20,278 nt of DNA from Larix sibirica (Eukaryota > Streptophyta > Pinopsida > Pinales > Pinaceae): NCBI GenBank assembly GCA_004151065.3, contig NWUY0300008243.1, positions 31,142-51,419 on the forward strand, written 5' to 3'. Shown here in pieces: positions 7,289 through 15,412 of the stretch; the stretch's first letter is position 1, and each line of letters begins with the position of its first letter. A program made the position numbers and the translations under genes. The notes beneath the pieces were generated by a model. That model was not told the DNA's origin, searched no databases, and worked only from the letters and a program-made list of their open reading frames with translations.

Positions 7289-8769
7289 ATGGGTTTGTTT
7301 CCTTTGCCTCTCTCTCATCCCCAGACTACCCTCTATCCCCTCCTTCCAATTATGGCCACCATATCCCCGATCGTCCTCAGATCGCATCACTCTAGAACCT
7401 TCCCAACTCGGATCCTCTCATTACCTCTCCTTCCCCCTATCTCCCATCATTCCATTTCCATCTCCCTACTCCCTTTCCTTATGAGCCGTCATTCTCAACC
7501 TCACAACCCCTTCCAGTAAAAACTCTATCTCCTGTCAAGAACTATCCCTAGTATCCTTTGAAATCCAAGCAAAGAAAATGAAAGGCTCCTTGCATTACAA
7601 AAATATCAAAGGAAATGAAGGTGATAGTTGATCCTTATACATTTAAATACAAGGTAACATATTACACATAATTTGTCCTCATAGGAAGCTTTCATGCAAA
7701 AAGATTTAAGGAACATGATCTGCAGAACTAGGTTTATCGAACTTGGAACCATGTTCTAGGATACTATCCTCAAGCCTTCGCAAGAGCAAGAGGATATATA
7801 AATTTTGTCTTCAAATCGATGGACAATCGACTAAAGATAACACTCAAAGACCATGGTTATGGGAATATGTTGTAATTAACCTGTTCCGATGGCATGCAGG
7901 CTTTGATCTAATCAGGGAGATGATACATACTCTTTCCTTATGGGTTAAAATTCCATGCTTACCTATTGAATATTGGGATGAACAAATCTTCAAATCAATT
8001 GGGGATTCTTTGGGTTCTTTCTTGAAAATGTCTCTAGAGACAACATTGGTTGCAACCATCTATGTAGAAATGGACATCTCCTCGGGACTACCAGACGCCA
8101 TTCTAATTGAAGCAGGAGACCACACATATATGCAAACCTTGGACTACAAAAACATGCTGTTTCGGTGTACACATTGTCAATCGCATGGGAAGTTGGATAT
8201 TTCTTGTCCTCTCATTAGGTCTTCAGGCGAAATAAGGGGAACCAATTTGGTCATGATCCCATCGGAATTTGGAGAAGACTTCCTCTAGACAGCCCAAAAG
8301 AAACGAAAATACCAGAGGTGATAAATTCTGCATAGGAAGTGGTTCATAAAGAACCCGAAAGAGTTAACAAAGAACTACCCAAGGTAAATGCACATCTACA
8401 AACAAAGATCAAATAATTAGAATCCATCATCATGGGTTCTAGTGAGGAATTCACACAACTGGCGTTGTCCAAGCCTAAAATTGACATTGAGCAATATGAA
8501 GAGAGATTGTCTCCTCCCTCTATGAGAGGAATCACATCTATTTCTACTTCTCTCCCTCTTCTCCGAGATATATTACTCGATCCCATTACAAAGGTGAAGG
8601 ATATCAATCTAGGAAACTATGCTCCACATTTTCAATGGGTATCACTTCAACCAGAGGAAGAAATTCAAACATTGATCTCTAAATATGATGCAGAGAAGGA
8701 GGTATTTTCTGGTAGACAATCGACAATCCAAGGGGCCCTTAGTAGAGCACCCCCAACAAGGGTGAAAAA
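7289..8769 (+). pseudogene. LINE ORF1 (DUF4283 + CCHC knuckle), copy B, broken
   Basis: It starts MGLFPLPLSHPQ at 7289. This frame stops at 7517-7519. The next segment (ATG at 7615) has stops at 7669 and 7729 and shifts frame by one base near 7843-7850. The following frame (7743-8288) reads the DUF4283 core cleanly: RPWLWEYVV, LFRWHAGFDLIREM, LWVKIPCLPIEYWDEQIF, VEMDISSGLPDAILIEAGD. The knuckle is CTHCQSHGKLDISC, with the three Cys present and the usual His replaced by Lys. The C-terminal part (8432 onward) contains LISKYDAEKEVFSG and STIQGALSRAPPTRVK, where the hAT insert interrupts it. Reading across the insert with one target-site copy, the frame would end at a TAA now at 10501-10503. The product would be an RNA-binding gag-like protein. 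Confidence 0.82.
8762..8769. repeat. Left 8-bp target-site duplication of the hAT element
   Basis: GTGAAAAA, identical to 10477-10484. The 8-bp length is the hallmark of hAT transposons. Confidence 0.85.
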
Positions 8770-8781
8770 CAGTGTTCCACG

Positions 8782-8845
8782 GGGACGCATCCCGCAGGGT
8801 CGAGGATGCGTTTCTCGCATTTTCCGCGTCCCTGGGACGGGGGGA
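8782..8845. promoter_or_regulatory. GC-rich subterminal repeat cluster of the hAT element
   Basis: GGGACGC (8782-8788), GATGCG (about 8815), GCGTCCC (8826-8832), GGGACGG (8834-8840) and GGGGACTC lie within 65 bp in both orientations, in otherwise AT-rich DNA. In hAT elements such subterminal motifs bind the transposase. The role here is inferred from position. Confidence 0.45.
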
Positions 8846-8884
8846 CTCTAGGAGAAACATTTCTCCACGTTTCTCTTTGGGCGA

Positions 8885-8886
8885 NN
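8885..8886. other. Assembly ambiguity (NN) inside the hAT element
   Basis: Two undetermined bases directly after the GC-rich left end, a likely hard-to-assemble spot. Confidence 0.9.
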
Positions 8887-9212
8887 TCATACTGCAGTAG
8901 AACAACAGGCCAAGTTAGCCTAAACATAATTGAATTTTTCAAAGTGCGTAGAGTTGCCACTTCTAGATTTCAATACTACAGCTAAAGCTCAGTCTGGCGC
9001 TCCATGAATACCTGACTGAGTAGTATCCCAAGATTTGATAATATAATATCGAAGCATCCAAAAACTTTCTGCACAATTTAATTTTGTGGCCTGGGTTGTG
9101 GCTATAATTTATTCCGCCTCCCCAAAATAATTTATTCCACCCTCATAAATGCACTCTCCAATTGAATTATGACTTCTATTTCATTCAATTGGAAACAGCT
9201 ATTATCCTCTTG

Positions 9213-9262
9213 TAACGTCTTATTTTAGTGTAAATCTTAACGTCTTATTTTAGTGTAAATCT
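9213..9262. repeat. 25-bp perfect tandem duplication
   Basis: The unit beginning TAACGTCTTATTTTAGTG occupies 9213-9237 and 9238-9262 without mismatch, inside the hAT element. Confidence 0.95.
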
Positions 9263-10459
9263 TAATGCCATTTCGAAGCTGTGTATTCTAATTTATATAT
9301 CTACTGACAAATAATTGCAGCAACTATAATGCCCAGGAGAACACACAAACACTCCGCACACTCATTGAATTTTGAAAGAACATATCCTAATTAACAAATC
9401 TTAGACCCAAAGTTATTTCCAAGCCTTGAATATGCTCATTTACTTACCATTCAGAGTTCACAAACAACAAACCCCGAAGCTCAATTCTCTAACCAACATC
9501 AACATTTGGAGGTATAAACGACAAAAAGCGTATTTATTAAATTTTTAAACAAACAAGAAGATCCTAGATCCTGCAATCTACGTAGTTAATTGAATGTGGC
9601 TAACAATGAAGCAACTTTAAATGTATTTGATCCTCCTTAAACTGATAGAAGCACAAAACAATGATAATTTTTGAATCTTTGGTGCCATGAAGAAAATGAA
9701 TTAAAAAATGTGCTCTAAGCTACAATTTTACTGCTATTTGTAGCTTGAGATGATCCTGTAACAATTTTACTGTTATGTGTTGCCTGAGCTGCAATCGTGC
9801 ATTTTTTGAACACATCCCACTCAATATATTGGCTTCTCAACCTGACTACCTCTAGTTCAGTGAAATGGCTTGTAGAAGCATTTGTCTCTTTTAACTTCGT
9901 GATTATAATGCTTCTTTAGATTAAGTGTGTAAACTAATGAATCAAGTGTATCCCTGGAGATCTAAGTAAGTGTGACACTTATTTCATATCATTCACAGCA
10001 TTTCACCTAGACATTTTGCATATCAAGTCATATCACTAGACATTCCATCCATTTTCATCATGTCCCCTTTTTGCAATTGACTAATCATATGTTATGTACC
10101 ATGGTCTCTATACTATTCCCATGAATACCTAAGCAAAGTCAAAAGATTCAAGTACTCCAAGGGAAGTGAAGCTAAAATGATAAATGTTTTGTATAAGCAA
10201 TGCCCCCTTTCAAAATCCAAGTTCTATATGTCATGGGTTATTAAAGTTAAATCTAAAGTAAAGGGACTAAGCCAAAAAAGGCTAATTTTTTTTTTTTAAA
10301 TGAAAAATAAAAAATGATCGCAAAAAGTTGCGAGAAAAGGGTAGCTTAAGAAAACTATTCCCTTTTAAGACACATGTGGAACAAAAATCATTAACCCCTA
10401 GCTCTGGAAAGCTAAGCGATAGACTTAGCACTTAGTCACTTTCTATGATGGTCAATTCG

Positions 10460-10461
10460 NN
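10460..10461. other. Assembly ambiguity (NN) next to the hAT right end
   Basis: Two undetermined bases 15 bp before the inferred right terminus. The terminal repeat itself lies wholly to the right of them. Confidence 0.9.
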
Positions 10462-10476
10462 CTTGGGGGAACATTG

Positions 10477-10484
10477 GTGAAAAA
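10477..10484. repeat. Right 8-bp target-site duplication of the hAT element
   Basis: GTGAAAAA, identical to 8762-8769. Its last A is the A of the LINE ORF2 start codon (ATG 10484-10486). Confidence 0.85.
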
Positions 10485-11268
10485 TGAATTTGCTCTCTCA
10501 TAATATCAGAGGCATGGGAATGTCCTGGACAAAGAAATATCCCTACAATGACTGGTTAATCTTCACAAGATTTTGGTCATCTTCATCCAAGAAACTATGT
10601 GTTCTTCTAAAATATTAAAAAATATAATGAATAGATGCTTGCCAGGATGGAATTTTCTTTTTGTGGATGCTAGTGGAAATTCTGGCGCATTGGCCCTCGA
10701 TTGGAATGAATCTCTACTCCTCTAGGCATCGGTAGCTCCTCTAATTACATTCGTGCAACCTGCTTTTACAAGTCCCTAAATTTCACAGTGGAGCTCCTCA
10801 ACATTTATGCTCCCTTACATGGCATTGTTTCCTTCTAGAATGATCTCTTTAATTCTAGCCTTCTATCCCACCCCCACATCATTTTGGGTGGAGACTTAAA
10901 CCTAACCCTGTTTAGAAGTGAATCTTGGGGAACACCTGCCAGTTCTGATATCCTCTCATAATTTTTCATGCAATATTTTAACCGTATGCTTTTGGTAGAT
11001 ATTGAACCATCATCATGGGCTCACTTGGTCGAATAAAATATTCAGTCATGGCCACATCTCTAAAAGACTCTATCGATTTCTCCTCAGTCAATGCCTCCTT
11101 CTGAATATCAATTCTTGTAGATCTTCCATTCTAAAAGTGTGCCATTCCAACCATCTTATTATCCTTTTGGAGACTTCCACATCAACTCAAAAACCAACTG
11201 CACTCTTCAATTTTAGTCTGCACTGGTTGATCTATAGGGAGTTTAGATATATAGTCACCCATAACTAG
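10484..11268 (+). pseudogene. Apurinic-like endonuclease domain of LINE ORF2
   Basis: Landmarks in order, across several frames: SHNIRGMG at the start; IFIQET near 10580-10596 with the catalytic Glu kept; GNSGALALDWNE near 10670-10710; LLNIYAPLHG near 10795-10825; GGDLNLTL near 10878-10902 with the Asp and Asn kept; GLTWSNK near 11017-11034; and VCHSNHLIILL near 11140-11170, where the canonical SDH triad reads SNH. These fit the exonuclease-endonuclease-phosphatase fold of L1 endonucleases. Frame changes and stops make it inactive. Confidence 0.82.
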
Positions 11269-11421
11269 ATTTGTTTTAGATAGACCCATGATGCACATGC
11301 TATGGAACATCTTCAATCGAATTTGGCTAAAATCAAAACCCTAATAAAAGCGTGGGTTAAGAAAACCTTCTCATAATCTGACAAAACCCTCATCGAAGTT
11401 GAAAGGAAAATTGATGAACTC

Positions 11422-12900
11422 TTGGAGGACTTAAGCATGGGGTCAATGACTGAGGAAACCAAATTTCAACTAGAAACATTGGAAGCGGAAAAATCAAGGA
11501 CTTTAGCCTGGTTTGAAGCTAAATGGAGGATGAAAATGAGAGCAATATGGTTCTTGAAAGGGGACAAAAATACTGCATTTTTTCAGATACAAGCAAATGG
11601 AAGGAAGGCGATCAATTCAATATGGAAAATTAGGGACAATTCAAGGAACAAATGCATTGATTTCAACTCCATTTCGAAGGTAGCAGTTGGTCATTACAAA
11701 TCACTTTTCACAGAACCTATGCAGGAAAAAATCAGGGATATATTTGCATCCTCTTCTTTCTTCAATAGGTGGCTAACTGAAGAACAGGGCAAGGCACTTC
11801 TAACTCTTGTAACAAAGCAGGAAATTCTTCTAGCCCTTCCTACCTTTCAGAATGGGAAGTCTCCAGGACCATACAAATGGATTGTTGAATTTTATGTGAG
11901 TTTTTGGGACTTGGAAGATGGTAAGTTTAGATCCTCATGTATGATGCATCAACCATTCAATTCCACCTTTATTTTCAACATCCCTAAAGAAGAAAACCTT
12001 GTTGTCTTTGAACACTTCAGACCTATCTCTTTGTGTAATTGTATCTACAAGCTCATTTCTAAATTTATTGCAAGATGTTTAAAGATTTTCCTTTTGGATA
12101 TTAGTCCAACAGTTTGGATTTCTGGATAATAGAAACATTCACAATGTCATAGGTCTAGCATGGGAAGCCTTACACTCCATAAAGACAAAGAAGCAACCAT
12201 CTTTTATGCTTAAGTTGGATCTTTCAAAGCATTTTGATAAATTTAATTGATTATTTCTACACCTATTATTAACTCAGGTTGGATTTCCTCATCTATTTAT
12301 AAACTAGATTTAAGCATGCTATCAAAGTGTCTCTTATGTTGTCCTAGTGAATGGATCTACCTCCTCCTTTTTCAACCCTTCTCGAGGAATTCAACAAGGT
12401 TGTCCACTCTCTTCTCTGCTCTTTCTCATTGTACTTGAAGCCCTAAGTGTTCATATTAACCCTGAACTTGCCTGAGATAACCTCAAAGGAGTCAATATCT
12501 CAACTTCTCTTTCCCTCCGTCATAGTATGTTTCTTGATGATATCCTTCTTTTCGGTAATGTCCCTATGAATGAAGCAAAATGCCTTGATTGAATCCTTCA
12601 TATTTTCTCTTCCTCTACCAGAATGGAAACCAATCTAAAAAAGTCCTCTCTGCATTTTTTCCATGTCCTAGAGGCTCATATCCCATTGATCCTTAAATTC
12701 CCTCCCTATTTGATTATGTCTTCATCTGAGGGCTTCAAATATCTAGGATTCCTTCTAAAGGCTAATGAATACAAACTCTCTGATTCGATGTGACTGATAG
12801 ATAAAATCAAGAGGAGAATTAACTTTTGGTTTCATAGATGGATCTCTTTGGACGAAAGGGTAACCCTGATTAAAACCATTATAGAATATATTCGTGTATT
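11422..12900 (+). pseudogene. Reverse transcriptase domain of LINE ORF2
   Basis: The first 235 codons are open and hold the pre-RT region (WFLKGDKNTAFFQIQANGRK) and RT motifs NGKSPGPYKWIVEF and FRPISLCNCIYKLISKFIA. After a frameshift near 12105 come QFGFLDNRNIHNVIGLAWEA, MLKLDLSKHFDKFN (first catalytic Asp kept, about 12206-12243), SRGIQQGCPLSSLLFLIVLEAL (12381-12440) and the active-site box at 12530-12541. That box reads FLDD where LINEs have F/YADD, so both Asp remain but Ala is Leu. KYLGFLLKAN and WISLDERVTLIKTIIEYI follow. The many stops make it a pseudogene. Confidence 0.87.
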
Positions 12901-13748
12901 TTAAATGGCCTTGGTGTACATTCCAAAGGCCATCCTAAATACTTAAAAAAAGATCTATGTGAAATACCTATGGTCTGGAACTCAAAGGGGGGGAGCTATC
13001 CTTTATGCAAATGGGAATCTATGTGTTCAAAGAAATATATTGGTGGATGGGGACTAAAAAATATCTAGTCGTTTATGGTGACTACTTACACAAAAAGGTT
13101 TATGTCAATCTTGCATGGTTCAAAAATATATATCTCCTTGTTCTCTAATTTTTTGGATTATATATTTCCACTCTCCTCACAAGGGAGGCTCTTTAGTCTG
13201 GAGAGCTATCCAAAAAAACATCCCATTGATCAAGGACAACATTGCATGGTAGCCAGGGAATGGTCACAACATCTTGGTGGGATCCAATCCTATTGTGGGA
13301 TTAATCCAATCAGACTTGCTCCCCAAGCCCCTAGCGGATAATCTCAACTCAAATGGTTATCATTTTCTGGTAGACATCTATCAAGTAGAATATAATGACA
13401 TTTAGAATGGTGGTTGGAAATCAACATCTCAACTTAATTTTTCACAAGATCACACTCCATCATGGAATACATATATAACTGGAGTAAATAGAGCTCATAT
13501 CATCCTCTCTAATAACCCAAGCAAGCTTTCATGGATTCTCAATTAGAATAGTGGGGAATATAGTGTCAAGTTAGGATACCAAGGATTGATTGAGGAGTCT
13601 TCATAGGATAGGGACATTCACTGGTGTAGAGGTATTTGGAAATTGACAGCTCCGCCAAAATAAAATAAAAATTAGTTGGATATCTATTAAGAATAAAATA
13701 CTAACCTAGTATAACCTACAAAAAGGAGGAAGATTTGGACCAAGTAGA

Positions 13749-13850
13749 TTTCCACTATGTCTTGAACATGCATAAATGGTTTACCATATCTTGGTAGCTT
13801 GCCATTTTTCCAAAGAAGTGTGGAGTGCAACACAAACATGGGGATTTTTC
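13749..13850 (+). pseudogene. zf-RVT (reverse-transcriptase zinc-binding) remnant of ORF2
   Basis: The frame at 13749 reads FPLCLEHA, a stop, then VYHILVACHFSKEVWSATQTWG. This matches the C-x-x-C ... H-x-x-x-x-C ... VW pattern of the zinc-binding domain between RT and RNase H in plant LINE ORF2. One Cys of the first pair is not visible. Confidence 0.7.
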
Positions 13851-14109
13851 CCAAACTGAGAGGGGTCTACCTCATTGGAAGCATGGTGAAACTGGTTCTC
13901 AAGATCGGTTTCCCTAGAGTCTTGCCTCTTCCTCTACACATTTTTTGGAGTTTATGGATTACTATGAATAAATCTATCTTTGAAGATGTCAAGCCATATC
14001 CAATCGATGCAATCTTTAGAATCAAATATTCATTGCCTGGGAATTCATCGAAGGTTAAAAAGGACAAAACTAGGCCCCTCAGGAGACACATATACAATAA
14101 AAATTATCC

Positions 14110-14499
14110 ATATGCCTTATGCAATGTAGTGTCTAGTGGAAACCCTAGAGACAGTGGCACAAGAGGCTATTTAATTTTTTATGGACATAAGGTGACATAT
14201 AAGAGAGGCTGGGAGAAATACACCAACAATTATGTTGAGCTTCTTAGTGATGTCACTACTCTATCATTAGGATAGGAATACATAATCTCCTCTATAAAGC
14301 TATTCTTAGACTCTGATTGTTGATCAAATGGCTAAATGGACAAACAAAATGAAAAAATATAAATCTTACACACATGCTCGAGAAAGGGAAACAACTAAAG
14401 AGTCATCTCTCTCAATGTAGTTGTAAACATATCTATAGAGAACAAAATATGATTGCAGATACTTTGGCCAAGGAGGCATGCAACCTACAAGAGGGATAG
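14110..14499 (+). pseudogene. RNase H domain remnant of ORF2
   Basis: NVVSSGNPRDSGTRGYLIFYG stands where LINE RNases H read D-G-A-S-x-G-N-P-G, so the first catalytic Asp is Asn. NNYVELLSDVTTLS keeps the Glu (NNxAE box). LFLDSDC near 14303-14323 matches the third box (ESDS) and is followed by stops. The C-terminal HIYREQNMIADTLAKEACN (14428-14484) is an almost perfect final box with its Asp. Presence of this domain places the element in the RNase H-bearing plant L1 group. Confidence 0.8.
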
Positions 14500-15013
14500 A
14501 TCCATATTCAACATACAAGTGCTAGATACCAAGTCACAAAGCATGTCTCACACTATAGGTAACTCCCATGAGGATACGAATGTATCATCAATTGATGATC
14601 CTCTTTTCTCATTTTGATATATTGTTGGTTGAGATTCTCCCACAATGTACACAAACATGATTTTTGTTTAATTCTTCATGAGGATAGCAAGAAGTATCCC
14701 ATAATGAATGGTAGAAACAAAGTTATGATGATAATAATTTTTCTATCTAGAATTTGTTCTTAGTTTTGTTTCGAAATGTGGTCGATCTGAATCCCACGAT
14801 ATTTTTTGAAAATATTCTTTAAAAAGAGGAACATATCTTCCACGTTCCATGGGGTTCTTTTAAGTTGCATTCTTTAATGCATGTTCCTCCAGAGATAAAC
14901 TGGTAGAGACTACGTTTTTCTTATATTTTTAAAATTTCTTAAACATAGGAATTTTTCTCAGAGGTCAGTGGGCTTATACAAGCTGTAACTTTTTTCATTT
15001 TTATGTGAATAAA
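14500..15013 (+). other. 3' UTR of LINE copy B
   Basis: Non-coding sequence from the ORF2 stop to a GCTGTAACTTTTTTC phrase and AATAAA at 15008-15013, the usual style of a plant LINE tail. No long poly(A) run remains, so the exact end is uncertain. Confidence 0.5.
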
Positions 15014-15022
15014 AATATCGTG

Positions 15023-15149
15023 GTGATAATTTTGATTATAGTGATTGAGCATATATATATATATTTTGTATTTTTTTATTTTTCCTTGATTGTGATAATT
15101 TTGTTTATAATGATTGAGAGTGTGTGTATATATATATATTTTAACTTCA
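15023..15149. repeat. 69-bp imperfect tandem duplication
   Basis: GTGATAATTTTG-T/A-TTATA-TGATTGAG begins at 15023 and again at 15092, each followed by an AT-dinucleotide run and a T-rich tail. Confidence 0.75.
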
Positions 15150-15191
15150 TTGTTTATGGTTTAGTGGTCACCATAAAGAGTAGTGTTGTGT

Positions 15192-15195
<4 letters not shown>

Positions 15196-15224
<29 letters not shown>
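15196..15224. repeat. (AT)n microsatellite
   Basis: About 14 uninterrupted AT dinucleotides between repeat units 1 and 2. Confidence 0.95.
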
Positions 15225-15227
<3 letters not shown>

Positions 15228-15306
15228 GTTTATGGTTTAGTGGTCACAAGAGAGCAGTGGTGTGATGTAAATAAATAAGTTTAGGGAGTATAATTTTTTT
15301 TTTTTT

Positions 15307-15307
15307 N
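15307..15307. other. Assembly ambiguity (N) in a poly-T tract
   Basis: Single undetermined base after a T run within the tandem repeat cluster. Confidence 0.9.
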
Positions 15308-15412
15308 CTTCATATTATATATATATTATTGTTTATGGTTTAGTGGTCACAAGAGAGCAGTGGTGTGATGTAAATAAATAAGTTTAGTGAGTATAATTTT
15401 TTTTTTTTTTTT

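Larger units (their letters stand above)
8770..10476. mobile_element. hAT-like non-autonomous DNA transposon inserted in the LINE
   Basis: The left end is CAGTGTTCC (8770-8778) and the right end GGAACATTG (10468-10476). Reverse-complemented, the right end is CAATGTTCC, matching the left at 8 of 9 bases. The CA(G)TG start fits the hAT terminal pattern, and the 8-bp flanking duplication fits hAT insertion. The left subterminal 80 bp are unusually GC-rich, with repeated GGGACGC/GCGTCCC-type motifs (about 8782-8845), as expected for transposase-binding subterminal repeats. No transposase frame or BED finger is visible in 1707 bp, so it is non-autonomous or gutted. NN pairs at 8885-8886 and 10460-10461, close to both ends, mean the interior length is uncertain. 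Orientation is unknown. Confidence 0.8.
10484..14499 (+). pseudogene. LINE ORF2 (endonuclease, reverse transcriptase, zinc-binding, RNase H), broken
   Basis: It starts MNLLSHNIRGMG, the usual ORF2 opening (canonical SWNIRG has Trp where His stands here). The endonuclease part runs to about 11270, reverse transcriptase to about 12900, a zinc-binding region lies near 13750-13850, and RNase H ends at TAG 14497-14499. The protein would nick target DNA, copy its own RNA by target-primed reverse transcription and degrade the RNA strand. Many frameshifts and stops split it; the longest intact frame is 11422-12129 (235 codons). About 4.0 kb matches the usual ORF2 size. With the hAT insert removed, ORF2 starts 20 nt before the ORF1 stop. 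Confidence 0.88.
7187..15013 (+). mobile_element. LINE copy B: nearly full-length plant L1-type retrotransposon, dead, split by a hAT
   Basis: It starts at the same 5' motif as copy A, then carries ORF1 (7289-8769), a 1707-bp foreign insert (8770-10476), ORF2 (10484-14499) and a 3' UTR ending near AATAAA (15008-15013). Without the insert and the duplicated site it is about 6.1 kb, a normal size for a plant L1-type LINE. The order ORF1 (DUF4283-CCHC), endonuclease, reverse transcriptase, zinc-binding domain and RNase H is that of RNase H-bearing plant L1 lineages. Stops and frameshifts throughout mean it cannot move by itself. Flanking target-site duplications could not be assigned because both edges are in AT repeats. 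Confidence 0.82.
15150..15412. repeat. Tandem repeat cluster, three copies (103-bp period between the last two)
   Basis: Units begin TTGTTTATGGTTTAGTGGTC at 15150, 15226 and 15329. The last two are almost identical over 80 bp and end in a poly-T run (15294 onward and 15397 onward). The N at 15307 sits in the first poly-T tract. Recent slippage or unequal exchange is likely, and copy number is doubtful because of the N. Confidence 0.85.

Noticed and set aside
8770-8845. GC-rich stretch as a CpG-island promoter
   Set aside because: Its position next to a terminal inverted repeat explains it better as a transposon subterminal region, and no gene follows.
8642-8960. Minus-strand frames across the GC-rich hAT end
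   Set aside because: They cross the LINE/hAT boundary and the NN, so they are composite chance frames.
10312-10336. CGCAA-AAAG-TTGCG small hairpin as a terminator or RNA element
   Set aside because: A five-base stem is expected by chance in DNA of this length, and there is no gene context.
10368-10383. GTGGAACA at about 10377 as the right inverted repeat of the insert (pairs with TGTTCCAC at 8773)
   Set aside because: No flanking duplication there. The GGAACATTG end at 10468-10476 matches the outermost bases and has a perfect 8-bp duplication.
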